From CP2-2F sp034436355 (GTDB taxonomy: Bacteria; Chloroflexota; Anaerolineae; Aggregatilineales; UBA2796), in contig DAOTVQ010000030.1 of the NCBI GenBank assembly GCA_034436355.1, forward strand, positions 88,687 through 152,686: a stretch of 64,000 nt of DNA, in the 5' to 3' direction. Below are positions 23,603 through 35,448 of this stretch, in pieces. The notes under the pieces were generated by a model. That model was not told the DNA's origin. It did no database searches and was given only the letters and a program-made list of their open reading frames with translations. Position 1 is the stretch's first letter, and every line of letters begins with the position of its first letter. Both the position numbers and the translations under genes were made by a program.

Positions 23603-25918
23603 CTAACCTTTCCTCAGCACCAGAATGCCCTGCTTTCCGTGCAGTTTCAGGCGTTGGCTGCCTTGCCGTTCAAGGATGAGTGAGTCGTCTGCACACTGAT
23701 AGTCGGTAAGGCTGATTTCTGCGAAAAACTCAGGCGGCTCGGTCTTGAGCGTTACGCCTGCTTCGTCAACGATCAGGTCGGTCACTTCCGCAGTTAGGTA
23801 ATGCACCTGAATGCCTTCGGCAGGTTGCCACGCTAAGGGCAAGATCAGCCCGCGCCGCGCTGCGACATGCAGCGAATGCCCACCAAAGTGTGCGACGCCG
23901 CCTACCGAGAGCGTCGTCTCAATCGGGTCATCCTGATAGTTGTTGATGAACAGAAAGCTGCCATTCTCACCCTCTGAAAGATGTACATCTGCCCAATCGC
24001 TCAGGCTGAAATAGGATGGGCAGCCTATACGGTTCGCCATTTGGTGCAGGATGTCGAGGTCTTCTAGCGTATTGGCTGCCAGCGCCGCACCCAGCACCAT
24101 CACCTGCCCTTGCCCAACCTGTTTGAGGAAGCCAACCGTCTGCCCGTCTGCCGAGACGGCAAAGACCTCATCAAAACTGCCCTCATAGGTTTCTAGAAAG
24201 GTAACGGGAACATCGCGGTGGTTAAAGGCATGGAGTGTGGCAGGCGCAAAAGGCGGCGCGCTGTGGCAGGCTTGAACGCCAAGCGCCGTTTGCAGCATCG
24301 TGCAAGGCATGTGATCGAAGGTTTCTTCAGGTAAGCGCCCAACGATGATCAGCTTGCCGCCCTGCTGAAGGTAGTCTGCTAACTTCTGCTGCACAGCTGC
24401 CTCACACTGCTTGTCCAGCATCACCCACAGGCTAGGTCGCTCTGCGGCGTTGAGTTCGGCACGGGCAAGTTCAAGCGCATCGAAGGGACGGTGCGTTAGC
24501 GCCAGTCCACGCCCTAGCCAGTCAAAGAGGATCACCTCGCGCTGATGGGTGAGGATATCCGTCAGTGGTTGGGTGAAGGCGTTATTCACTTCGGTTAGGA
24601 AGGCATCTAACACGAAGCCGATGGTGGTCACCGTCTTGGGACGAGCGCGCACCAATGCCTGTCCGTAGGCAGCCAGCACACGGGAGAGTTTGGGATAGCG
24701 GGCGTAATGGCGGCGCAGCGTGCCATCCTTGCGGACGGGATGTCCCCAGTTGTGGCGCTTGACAGGGCTGAGCAGCGGATCATTCTCGCCATCAAAGAAT
24801 GAATAGTGGTTGATGGCGCGCATTCCACAGGCAATGCACAAGCGGCTGTGCAGATCGTAGAGTGAGGCTTGCGCGCCGCTGAAATCCTGATTGCCACCTG
24901 CCTGAAATTCGATTGAGAAAAGCGGCTGCTCAGGGCGTTGCAGGGCTTTGGTCATCGCGTTTACCAGCAGCAGTTGGTGGAAGTTGCCTTCACCAATGAA
25001 CAGCGGATAAACATCGGTGGCGCTGACCATGCCTTCTATCGCCATTGCTTGCACCAACTGCGAAAGACCAATCGGGAAGGTTTTGCCGCCGTTGGCAAAG
25101 CCGTGAACGTTCACAACAGGCGGCACTGCCATGCCGTGCGCTTTGGCGCGTTCCCAAAGGTGCGCGGTGTAGGCGTGCAGGTAGCCGCGATAAAAGCGGC
25201 GGTAGTCTTCCAGCAGGGCAGCCGCGTAAGGTGCTTGTGGCTGCGTGATTGTCTGGTGCAAGAAGTGTGGTAGATCGTCGGCAGGGTAGCGCTGTGCAAG
25301 CCATTCGCCGTAGGTTTCGCGCAGATAACTGGCAAAACGCGCGAGGGTGTCAGGGTTCACATCCACAATGTTCCTGACCCATTGAATCATGCCCATCTCG
25401 TTATCCAACTGCACCAGTAGAATCTTGCCGCCATGCGTTATTTGGCGCGGCGCCAACACCTGAAAGACTGCCTGATACCACTGCTCAACGCATTTCAGGA
25501 AGTCAGGGTGCAGGTAGCTAACCACATTGTGCGCCTTGCCATCCTGGGCGAGGAAAGCAACCTGCGGATGGCGGCTAAACACCCAAGGCGGAATGCCCTC
25601 GTTGATGGTTTCCGCCATGATGTACGGACCGGGGCGTGCAATGATGAACAAGCCCATCTCCGCCGCCAAATCCAGAAAGCCTGCAAGGTTACGCATAGGG
25701 TGCGTATGCCCATCCAGATCAGACAGATCGGGCTGCGGTTGGTGCCACAGCCAAGGGATATAACTGGCAACTGTGCTAAAGCCTGCTGCCTTCAGCAAGC
25801 CCAGCCGCTGCGCCCACTGATCAGCAGGTGCGCGGAAATAATGAAATTCGCCCGCCTGAATGAACAGCGGCTGATCGTCTAACCAAAACTGACCATCTTG
25901 AACGTAAAAGCGCGGCAT
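23603..25918 (-). CDS. Glycoside hydrolase family 35 beta-galactosidase
   Basis: 771-residue retaining beta-galactosidase of family GH35, without a signal peptide. The TIM barrel starts with the family hallmark FIQAGEFHYFRAPADQWAQRLGLLKAAGFSTVASYIPWLWHQP. Acid/base Glu is in LLVQLDNEMGMIQ (~190) and the nucleophile Glu in FSIEFQAGG (~330). After ~390 residues come a Rossmann-like domain and beta-sandwich domains. It is the last gene of the long leftward glucan cluster, 9 bp after the GH144-like gene, so it probably trims galactosyl (or similar) residues from imported oligosaccharides. Thermostable GH35 enzymes with this layout are known; exact substrate is not visible. Confidence 0.9.
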   Translation of the reverse strand: MPRFYVQDGQFWLDDQPLFIQAGEFHYFRAPADQWAQRLGLLKAAGFSTVASYIPWLWHQPQPDLSDLDGHTHPMRNLAGFLDLAAEMGLFIIARPGPYIMAETINEGIPPWVFSRHPQVAFLAQDGKAHNVVSYLHPDFLKCVEQWYQAVFQVLAPRQITHGGKILLVQLDNEMGMIQWVRNIVDVNPDTLARFASYLRETYGEWLAQRYPADDLPHFLHQTITQPQAPYAAALLEDYRRFYRGYLHAYTAHLWERAKAHGMAVPPVVNVHGFANGGKTFPIGLSQLVQAMAIEGMVSATDVYPLFIGEGNFHQLLLVNAMTKALQRPEQPLFSIEFQAGGNQDFSGAQASLYDLHSRLCIACGMRAINHYSFFDGENDPLLSPVKRHNWGHPVRKDGTLRRHYARYPKLSRVLAAYGQALVRARPKTVTTIGFVLDAFLTEVNNAFTQPLTDILTHQREVILFDWLGRGLALTHRPFDALELARAELNAAERPSLWVMLDKQCEAAVQQKLADYLQQGGKLIIVGRLPEETFDHMPCTMLQTALGVQACHSAPPFAPATLHAFNHRDVPVTFLETYEGSFDEVFAVSADGQTVGFLKQVGQGQVMVLGAALAANTLEDLDILHQMANRIGCPSYFSLSDWADVHLSEGENGSFLFINNYQDDPIETTLSVGGVAHFGGHSLHVAARRGLILPLAWQPAEGIQVHYLTAEVTDLIVDEAGVTLKTEPPEFFAEISLTDYQCADDSLILERQGSQRLKLHGKQGILVLRKG

Positions 25919-25927
25919 GGCTGTTCC

Positions 25928-27166
25928 TTACTGGGTGCGGGTGCGTTCGGTAAAGCGCAAAATGGCTAGCGCGTCCTGAATCAGGCGGCTGTTGGTATAG
26001 ACATTCCAAACTAACTTGCTCAGATAGTTCTCGATCATCAGCAGCGAACAGCCTTTATCTATGCCATAGAGTGCTTGGCTGTACCAAGGCGGCTGGACGG
26101 CGAGGTTGTAGGCATCGAAAAAGCCATAGTTTCCCCACGTTTGCGGCTGATGGTGAAAGAGGTAGTTCAGCATCGCCAGCGTTTCCTCAGGGATGAAGGG
26201 CAAGCACGAAAGTGCGCTGTAGATGGAGACCGTGCCGCTATGCCACGGCTCATGGCGTGCAGGGGTGCTGCCTGCCACCTCATAACCGTGTGGGCTATCG
26301 CCGGCGCTCAGTCCCCAGCTTTCGGCGTGATAGGTCTTGAACTGATCGGCGTGCGCGATGCAAAAGGCTCGGTTGGCAAGGGCTGCCAAACGTGTGTTGC
26401 TGAACCAGTCAATGCCGTCAGGGTCAAGGTAGCGCCCTGTATCCAGCCATGCCTCGCTAAATTGGTAGACGAACAGGGTGCCGCCGGGCGTGATGATGAT
26501 CTCATGCCCATCCCAATACCCTTTATCGCGCCGAAAGCCCTGATAGAGGCGGCGCGCCAGATCAGGCGCTAGGCGTGTGGCTGCTTGCAGATACATCATC
26601 TTTTGTTCAGCCGCCATATCCCACTGGCTGATGAAGCCGGGCTGATCATCTACATAATCACCATCCCGATCTGGGTTATATGCCATGCGAAAGAGCGACT
26701 GCCCATCGCGCTCAAAGACGATGAAGTTCCAGTCCACACGCTCCAGAAGGGCTTGGGCAAGTTCGCGCACTTGTGCGTCCTGAAAGTAGGCGGCTGCCGT
26801 GATGACGCCGTTCAAACACAGGGCGGTATCAATGGTGGAGTATTCACATTTGCCCAAGCGCTGTGCGGTTTCCATGTGCAGGTAGTGGGCAAAAAAGCCG
26901 CGATGATGGCTGGCACGCTCTAAGAGCATTTGCAGCGTGCCGCGTGTGAGTTCGAGCGCTTCTTGGTGCGGCAAAAGACCACGCTCACTGGCAATCACCC
27001 ACGCTGTGAGGGCGAACCCGCTGGCTGCGATAGACGCTATCTGCGGCTGCTTTGTGGAATCGACTGTTAGCCCAAAGCCTGGGCTGTGTGGGTTGCGGTT
27101 GGTAAAGTCCAGAAAGAAGGCGATAGAGCCTTCTAATTCACGCTGAAGGATGGTCTGTGTATCCAT
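25928..27166 (-). CDS. Cytosolic GH144-like (glucoamylase-fold, PF10091) glucanase
   Basis: 412-residue (alpha/alpha)6-barrel protein with no signal peptide, homologous along its length to the secreted protein at 28192. Shared landmarks are a Ser-rich segment ASIAASGFALTAWVIASERG, EYSTIDTALCLNGVITAA, RDKGYWDGHEIIITPGGTLFVYQFSEAWLDTGRY, ESWGLSAGDSPHGY and GIDKGCSLLMIENY. The fold family (Pfam 'glucoamylase', GH144) contains endo- and exo-beta-1,2-glucanases. A cytosolic copy would act on imported oligosaccharides, alongside GH94 and GH35. Its start overlaps the LacI gene by 29 bp. Biochemical linkage is inferred from family only. Confidence 0.8.
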   Translation of the reverse strand: MDTQTILQRELEGSIAFFLDFTNRNPHSPGFGLTVDSTKQPQIASIAASGFALTAWVIASERGLLPHQEALELTRGTLQMLLERASHHRGFFAHYLHMETAQRLGKCEYSTIDTALCLNGVITAAAYFQDAQVRELAQALLERVDWNFIVFERDGQSLFRMAYNPDRDGDYVDDQPGFISQWDMAAEQKMMYLQAATRLAPDLARRLYQGFRRDKGYWDGHEIIITPGGTLFVYQFSEAWLDTGRYLDPDGIDWFSNTRLAALANRAFCIAHADQFKTYHAESWGLSAGDSPHGYEVAGSTPARHEPWHSGTVSIYSALSCLPFIPEETLAMLNYLFHHQPQTWGNYGFFDAYNLAVQPPWYSQALYGIDKGCSLLMIENYLSKLVWNVYTNSRLIQDALAILRFTERTRTQ

Positions 27167-28145
27167 CTAATGGCTCACTTTTCAAGGTGGAAGATTGACG
27201 CGGGATGAAGTGTGTGGGAATACGCTGCAACTGGAAAGGCTTTTCGCCGTCCAGTTTGTTGATCAATTGCTGGACGGCAAGCGTTCCCCATTCAAAGCGT
27301 GAGGCGCCGACCGTCGAGAGGGACGGCTGCATATAGCGCGAGAGGGGAATATCATCAAAGCCGACCACCGCAATATCTTCAGGGGCGCGAAGCTGATGTG
27401 CCTTCATCGCCCGCAGAAAGCCGATTGCCATCTGATCGTTGGCGCAAAAGACTGCCTCTGGGCGGTTGGTCGGGAGAATGTGCATGGCAACCTCATAGCC
27501 GGACTGTTCCGTGAAGCGCCCCTGATAGGTCTGCACAACCAGTCCGTGCTGCTCCGCCTCTGCCAAGAATGTTGCCATGCGCTCAGCGTTATCGAAGGAA
27601 TCCGTCGCACCCGCTACAAAGGCAAGATTGCGAAAGCCTTGCTGGTAGAGGTGCTGAAAAGCACCGCGCACGCCTGAGGTGTTATCCAACAGCAAGGGTA
27701 AGATGAAATCGTTTTGCAGGAAGCGATCCAAAACGACGATAGGGAAACGGTGGGAAGCTAATTTCAGCACTGCCTCGTTCGGGATTTTGGAATCAAAGAT
27801 AATAGCGCCGTCCACTTGGCGGTGCAGCAGCATACGCCGCGTAGAACGGCTTTCCGGGCAGACCAGTAATTCATAGTCGGTCGTCTCTAAGATGACATTG
27901 TGAATACCCTCTAGAATTTCCTCATAGAATGCGCCGCCAAAGCGGGTGATAAAGACGCCAAGCGTGTGCGTTTTGCGCTTTTTCAGGTGGCGGGCAAAAG
28001 CATTCGGCGCGTAGTTCAGTTCTTCGGCAGCCTCACGCACGCGCTGGCGCGTCGTTTCACCAATCGTGCCTTTGTTGTTCAGTGCATAGGAGGCGGTCGT
28101 AATGCTCACGCCCGCCCGTTTGGCGACATCTCGGATGGTTGTCAT
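27138..28145 (-). CDS. LacI-family transcriptional regulator
   Basis: 335-residue regulator from ATG 28143-28145: MTTIRDVAKRAGVSITTASYALNN gives a single canonical HTH, followed by the hinge NYAPNAFARHLKKRKT. The effector domain begins LGVFITRFGGAFYEEILEG and contains AVFCANDQMAIGFLRAM and AVVGFDDIPLSRYMQP. It is embedded between two GH144-like genes in the glucan cluster and probably controls it; the 20-bp palindrome at 41826-41845 has the TGAAA-x2-TTTCA form expected of LacI operators. The open frame runs a further 13 codons upstream. Confidence 0.9.
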   Translation of the reverse strand: MTTIRDVAKRAGVSITTASYALNNKGTIGETTRQRVREAAEELNYAPNAFARHLKKRKTHTLGVFITRFGGAFYEEILEGIHNVILETTDYELLVCPESRSTRRMLLHRQVDGAIIFDSKIPNEAVLKLASHRFPIVVLDRFLQNDFILPLLLDNTSGVRGAFQHLYQQGFRNLAFVAGATDSFDNAERMATFLAEAEQHGLVVQTYQGRFTEQSGYEVAMHILPTNRPEAVFCANDQMAIGFLRAMKAHQLRAPEDIAVVGFDDIPLSRYMQPSLSTVGASRFEWGTLAVQQLINKLDGEKPFQLQRIPTHFIPRQSSTLKSEPLDGYTDHPSA

Positions 28146-28191
28146 GCGTTGCTCTATTCTGTGATTGATGATTGTGCGTTGCACAGGCGCG

Positions 28192-29466
28192 TTATTGGGT
28201 TAGTCCTAGTCGCTGCAATCCGCGCTGGATGTGTTCGTTGTTCATGGCGATGGTATAGATCAAGTCATTTTCATAATTTGCCAGCATCAGCAGGGCAATG
28301 CCTTTATCAATCCCGATCACATCGCTGGCGTACCAATTTTTGCTCAGGTTGTAGGCATCCCGAAAACCATAGCGCCCTTTCAATGGCACGATGTTGTAGT
28401 AGTTCAGCATTGCCTGCGCTGCCTCTTCGGGCAGGAACAAGATCGAGGCGATGGCGGCATACGGCGGGACGGTGTCATCTACCCGATGGGCGCTGTTATC
28501 GTAGCCGGAAGGCGGCGCGCCGTACAGCCCACTGTAGCCATTCGGTCCGTCGCAAGCGCTTAAGCCCCACGCCACAGGGCTTAAGGTTTGGTAGGTATCC
28601 TGCATGTCTACGGCGAAGTCATAATGCGCCTTTGCTGCCCGCACCGAGTTCTCGAACCAGTCCACGCCTTGGCGGTCGCGGTAGCCACGAAAATCCAGCC
28701 ATGCGTGGCTGAACTGATGGGTGAACAGTGATCCGAACCACGAATGAATGAATGGCTCACCCTTGCCATAGGCGGCAGTGCGACGGCGAAAGCCGTAGTA
28801 CAGGCTGTCGTCTGTGGCGTAGGTCGGCGACCCGGCTGCCAGCACGTATAACATCAGTTGCTCGGCATAGAAATCCCAGTGACCCTCAAAGCCTTTCTCA
28901 GGGCGATACGCCATGTGGAACATGGTACGGGACTCATCCACAAACCACCGCCAGTTCACCTCACGGTAAAGCTGCTCCGCTTGGGACTGTATTTCGCCGC
29001 CGAAGTAGTCGCCGGCGGTTAGCACACCCATCATCAGGATGGCGGTATCAATGCTGGAGACCTCGCTGTTCCAGGCGCGCTGCCCTGTCGTCATATCCAC
29101 AAAGTGATAGAAGAAGCCGTTCACGCGCTCCATACGCAGCAGTGTGGCAAGCGTTCGGGCAGTTCGCTCAGCGCCTTCGGCGTGGCTGATGTAGCCTTTC
29201 TCAACGCCGATAGGATAGGCGCTCAGCGCAAAGCCCACCGCCGCCATGCTGGCGATGCCCACCGACCCCGGATACCGATCTCGCACCAGCCCATAGCCAG
29301 CACTGGCAGGATCGGTATTGGTCTGCTCCCAGAAATAGTCAAAAGCGCCTTTCATCTCGTAGGCGATGACCGCCTCCAGCGAAGCGCTCTGGCTGGGCAG
29401 AGCAGGCAGCGGAACCCCGCCCGCCAACCACAGCAGCATGAAGATAAGCAACAGCCCTTTATTCAC
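28192..29466 (-). CDS. Secreted GH144-like (glucoamylase-fold, PF10091) glucanase
   Basis: 424 residues from GTG 29464-29466, which overlaps the preceding permease stop by 8 bp; a TTG at 29487 is the far upstream alternative. A signal peptide is evident (GLLLIFMLLWLAGGVPLPALPSQSAS). The mature part is the same (alpha/alpha)6 family as the cytosolic copy: GIASMAAVGFALSAYPIG, EVSSIDTAILMMGVLTAGDYF, GSLFTHQFSHAWLDFRGY, VAWGLSACDGPNGY and IGIDKGIALLMLANY. GH144 members cleave beta-1,2-glucan; a secreted enzyme would make the oligosaccharides the linked ABC transporters import. Other members of the broad PF10091 family remain possible. Confidence 0.83.
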   Translation of the reverse strand: MNKGLLLIFMLLWLAGGVPLPALPSQSASLEAVIAYEMKGAFDYFWEQTNTDPASAGYGLVRDRYPGSVGIASMAAVGFALSAYPIGVEKGYISHAEGAERTARTLATLLRMERVNGFFYHFVDMTTGQRAWNSEVSSIDTAILMMGVLTAGDYFGGEIQSQAEQLYREVNWRWFVDESRTMFHMAYRPEKGFEGHWDFYAEQLMLYVLAAGSPTYATDDSLYYGFRRRTAAYGKGEPFIHSWFGSLFTHQFSHAWLDFRGYRDRQGVDWFENSVRAAKAHYDFAVDMQDTYQTLSPVAWGLSACDGPNGYSGLYGAPPSGYDNSAHRVDDTVPPYAAIASILFLPEEAAQAMLNYYNIVPLKGRYGFRDAYNLSKNWYASDVIGIDKGIALLMLANYENDLIYTIAMNNEHIQRGLQRLGLTQ

Positions 29467-30406
29467 CGGTAACACCCGTCCTTTCAACCGATTCGACGAA
29501 CCATCGCTGCAAGATAAAATACATCACCAACAGCGGCAGGATGTTCAAAAATGTGCCGCTCATCTTCACTGCTTCATTCAAGCGGTCGAAAATGTTCACG
29601 ACGCCGGGCGGATAGAGATTTTCATAGGCTTGCACAAAGCGCGAAAGCTGCATTGGCAACGTGGTAATGCCGCCCTCAAGGAAAATAGCGGTTAGGAATG
29701 TCTCGTTCCAATACCACACTGTGGAGAAGATCATAGAGACAATGTAAGCAGGCAGCGCGGCGGGCATGGCAATTGTTCGGAAGATGCGTAGGTCTGAAGC
29801 GCCATCCAGCCGCGCCGACTCTTCAAGCACTTTGGGCAGCGAAAGAAAACCCTGATAAAAGATCAGGATGAAAATGGCGCTGCGATAGCCTTGCCCTAGC
29901 AAGGCGGGCAGGATGAGCGCCAACGGATCGCCTAACAGCCCGAACTGGCGGTAAGTCAACATTTGCGGAATAACTGTGTTTTGCGGCGGGATGATGAAGG
30001 TGGCAAGGATCAGCAAAAAGATCAGCGATTTGCCCCTGAAGCGGTAGCGTGCCAGCCCATAGCCAACGAGGGAAGCGACGAAGGTTTGCAGCGCAGCAGG
30101 CGTTACGCTCATTAAAAACGATATCATCAGCGTGTTAGGATAGTTCAGCACGCGAAAGGCTTTGACATAGTTGCCCAGATATAGCTCGGTGGGCACCCAC
30201 TGCACCATCGGATTCAGCAGATCGCCCGCGCTTTTGATGCTGGTGATGAACATGAACAGCAGCGGATTCAGATAAACGAAGCCGATAGCGATCAGCAAGG
30301 CATACAGCACTATGTTGAACAGCAACCCATGCCGCGCACGGCTGCCCAAGAACAGCCCGCGCAGACGATCTACCGTAGGATGGTAAAGCACTTTAGCGCT
30401 AATCAT
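29459..30406 (-). CDS. Carbohydrate ABC permease, MalG-type (second pair)
   Basis: 315 residues from ATG 30404-30406, which overlaps the upstream stop in an ATGA junction (the frame is open to 30427). Six helices; EAA loop LEESARLDGASDLRIFRTIAMP. It forms a pair with the permease at 30403. This is the second permease pair in the same cluster, and no ATPase gene is present. It may import a different chain length from the first pair, or the two pairs may serve the two binding proteins separately. Confidence 0.9.
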   Translation of the reverse strand: MISAKVLYHPTVDRLRGLFLGSRARHGLLFNIVLYALLIAIGFVYLNPLLFMFITSIKSAGDLLNPMVQWVPTELYLGNYVKAFRVLNYPNTLMISFLMSVTPAALQTFVASLVGYGLARYRFRGKSLIFLLILATFIIPPQNTVIPQMLTYRQFGLLGDPLALILPALLGQGYRSAIFILIFYQGFLSLPKVLEESARLDGASDLRIFRTIAMPAALPAYIVSMIFSTVWYWNETFLTAIFLEGGITTLPMQLSRFVQAYENLYPPGVVNIFDRLNEAVKMSGTFLNILPLLVMYFILQRWFVESVERTGVTGE

Positions 30407-31290
30407 CGCAAGCCCCTTTGCGCCCAACGCCGCAGCGATAGATAGATCATTCCCAGCAAGATCACCATCACACCAAAGTAGATAAACGACATAGCGCTGG
30501 CATAGCCAATGCCGCCGTGAATATCATAGGTGCGGTCGTAAATGTAGCGGATCACCCTGTTTTCAGAGAAATGCGAGAGCGTGACGATGGTGTACACAGC
30601 GTTGACCACTGTTGCCGTAGCCAGCGAAGGTAAGGTGATCTTCCAAAACGACTCCCAGCCGGAGGCGCCATCAATGGCGGCTGCCTCATAGATGCTGTGA
30701 TCCACTTTCTGCAAACTTGCCAAGTAGATCAGGATTTGCACGCCGGAAAACCACAGGATCAGGATGAACGAAGTCAGCAGGTATTCCACTGGGCTACGCA
30801 GCGCGCTTGGCAGCTCTGCCAAAAATTCGCTCACCGCTGCTATATCGGTGATGCCCGGCACAGAAGCCACGCCTTGCGCCGTCAGCTCTTTGATGACGGG
30901 TCCACTGGTGATGACAATCGGCAAAAAGAAAATCGTGCGAAAGACGCTCTTGAACCGAAAGCGCAGGTTTAGGAACAGTGCGATCAACATCGCAAAGATC
31001 AGCACAATTGGCACAGAGACAAGCGTCTCGACCGTGTAGCCAATCAGCAGTTCCACAAAGTTCGGATCGGTGAACAGGGCGCGTGTGTAGTTTGCCCATT
31101 CCACAAAGTTCAGCGTGATGCCGCTGGTCGTCACAGTGACCTGATTCAGGCTGTAGTGAAAGGTTTCGATGAGTGGCAGAAAGGTGAACAAGGCGAAACC
31201 AACCACCCACAGCAGGATGAAGGCATACCCGTGCAGGGCTTCCTGCGTGCGAAGGCTGATCTCACCACGTGCGTGCCGACGCGTTGTCAT
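30403..31290 (-). CDS. Carbohydrate ABC permease, MalF-type (second pair)
   Basis: 295 residues from ATG 31288-31290, again an ATGA junction with the upstream DUF5696 gene. The EAA loop is IYEAAAIDGASGWESFWKITLP. The first helix (GYAFILLWVVGFALFTFLPLI) and FHYSLNQV are typical for MalF/UgpA-type subunits, and the segment after it (VTVTTSGITLNFVEWANYTRAL) is the usual periplasmic gate region. It is translated in tight coupling with DUF5696 and the next permease, suggesting the three products are needed in fixed proportion. Confidence 0.9.
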   Translation of the reverse strand: MTTRRHARGEISLRTQEALHGYAFILLWVVGFALFTFLPLIETFHYSLNQVTVTTSGITLNFVEWANYTRALFTDPNFVELLIGYTVETLVSVPIVLIFAMLIALFLNLRFRFKSVFRTIFFLPIVITSGPVIKELTAQGVASVPGITDIAAVSEFLAELPSALRSPVEYLLTSFILILWFSGVQILIYLASLQKVDHSIYEAAAIDGASGWESFWKITLPSLATATVVNAVYTIVTLSHFSENRVIRYIYDRTYDIHGGIGYASAMSFIYFGVMVILLGMIYLSLRRWAQRGLR

Positions 31291-33429
31291 GGCGTATTCT
31301 CCCAAAGCAAAGCCTTGCGTGCCTCAATGCGCTGACCGCCATAGATGAAAGGCTGTGCGCTGTAGTTGACGATGATCTGCTGCCCATTGGCATAGGTGGT
31401 GGCAAAAACGTCTGCTGCCAGCTTTTGGCGGGCGATGATCGGCTGCCCACGCACAGGGGCAAGCAAGGCATTCATCTGCTGATAGGTTTGCCGAACCTGC
31501 TCACCCCACTGCGCGTAAGAGGAAGTGTAAATCCAGTTAGAGCGTGTGTTCAGCATGTTAGCGGTTGCCGCATAGGTCAGAAAATAGGAAGGGTAAATGC
31601 CGTAGTCAATGTGGCGCAGCAGGTCTTCTTGCAGGTTGGACGAAAAGTTAAGCGCGCTGCCGTAGTAAGGCACATAGCCGGATAGCACAATCGGCAGGAA
31701 TGGCACGGACTCGGCTGTGTAGATGTAGCCGTTGCTGCCGAGCGGCATATCGTAGTAGGCGGCTGCCATGCCCAACAGGTAATCATTCGGGCGGTAAAAA
31801 CTCAGCCGCACAGGTGATTCGCCTAGCAGCGTTTGGTAGGCGCTGAGGGCTGCCTCGCGGCTGAAGGGCGGTGCTGTCCTGAAATCGGTGTAGAGCGTTG
31901 ACCCAATGCTATCCAGCGCCAAGCCAACTTTCAACTGCGCGGCGATGTCGTTTGTGAGCGTTGTGTAGCGCCGCTGAAGGGCATCGAAGGTGAAGTAATA
32001 ATTGTAAGCGCGGTTGTAACCTTCCATGCTGACGCCCGTGATCGCCATTGCTACATCGTTACGCGGCGAGTAGCCCGCTTCTCCCCAAAAGGCAGCTTGC
32101 GGATCAAGATAAAGCCAGAAATAGCCATCGGCTGCCGTCACCTTTTCAACGATGGCGCGCAGTTCGTCTAGGCTGCCTAGCCCGCTTTCTAGGGCAAGCG
32201 TATGTGGCGGCATGGTCGTCGCGCCAAGCGGCTGCCAGCCGTAATAAATGACCTGTGGGTTAGCCACTTGCAGCCCTTCTAGAATCTCGCGCATTTGGCG
32301 AAGGGTCGTCATTGGCACAAAGCGATCCCAGAACAGGACTCGTTCTTTATCCCCGCCCAAACATTCAAGGCGAATGCCAATGTTCGGGTTGGAGTCCGTG
32401 TGTTGCTGCAAGCGTCCTGCCTCCACCAAGTAGCGTTGGTAGCTGCGCGCCATGCCAACGTAACTTGCCGCCTCGCCGCTGAGGAAGCGGTAGTGCATCA
32501 CCACATCAAAGGCGTTAGGCTGCCTTTGAATGGTGGTGACGCCCGCACCAGAGCGATTGGTTGCTTGGAAATAGCTCTGGTTGTAGAGAAAGGCGTTGTA
32601 CAGGAAGTTGAAATTGGTCAGGATGCCCGCAGGATGCACCTGAAGTTCGCCGTAGGCAGCGCCTTGTTCCACCACTGCCAAAAAGGCGTTTTGCCCTTCG
32701 CCATGCACCATGCCAAAGACGGGAAGGCTGATCGGCAAAGGCGGATTCACACTTGGGTTGAGGGGCATCTTGCCAATCATGCCCAAATCTGCGCCGTAGT
32801 AGCGCCCGTAGAACATATTCTTTGCCTTGGTCGAATCGGCGAATGGAATCAGGCTGCCAATGCCATCCGGCAGGAACATATAGCCGTCCGTGCTGCCGCC
32901 GCGTGTGGCGCCAAAGAAAGGATACAGGTAAAGCAGCCCCAGCCGCGCTTTTGGGTTTCCCTCTCGGATGGAAGCAAACGGCACTGTCACGCGCACGCCA
33001 TCCGCTTCAAGGTGCAGGCTGATCGCAAGGCTGATCTCGTAGTCTAAGAAGGTGAGCTGTGCCAAAACGCCTTGTGGCACGGGCGTAACGGTCAGGGTGT
33101 GCGCGCTGTTGGTGATCGAGATGCGCTTGTTGACCGCCCGTTCATCAAGGTATTCAAGGCTGACGCCGCTTTGGGCAAACGCCTGCCACGATCTGTTTAG
33201 GCGGTCGCCTTCCGCCAGCGTGTCAATGCCAGAATGCCACAGGTAGTCAGTGCGTTTATCGCGCACTTTGAAGGCAAGCGTCGTGAAATCAACGTAGAGT
33301 TGGAATAGGTCATTTTCAGCCACCAACTGGTAGGATTCGGGAATGCCCGTCGGACGGGCTTGGGCAACATTTGCCGAAAGGACAAAGCCGACCAAGAGCA
33401 GCCCTGCCAGCAGCTTGTGAAGGGTGTGC

Positions 33430-33437
<8 letters not shown>
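31287..33437 (-). CDS. DUF5696 secreted protein of a carbohydrate-transport cluster
   Basis: 716 residues from a GTG at 33435-33437 with AGGAGG 9 nt upstream (the frame extends to 33467). Signal peptide: HKLLAGLLLVGFVLSANVAQA. The first ~300 residues look like a beta-sandwich of the kind that precedes glycosidase barrels (LFQLYVDFTTLAFKVRDK, YPFFGATRGGSTDGYMFLPDG). Residues ~370-640 (MREILEGLQVANPQVIYYGW, DGYFWLYLDPQ, KVGLALDSIGSTLY) resemble a TIM barrel. Matches the DUF5696 family as I recall it, found beside sugar ABC transporters. It could be an uncharacterised glycosidase or a glycan-binding protein; catalytic residues are not identified. Confidence 0.78.
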
Positions 33438-35444
<2,007 letters not shown>

Positions 35445-35448
<4 letters not shown>

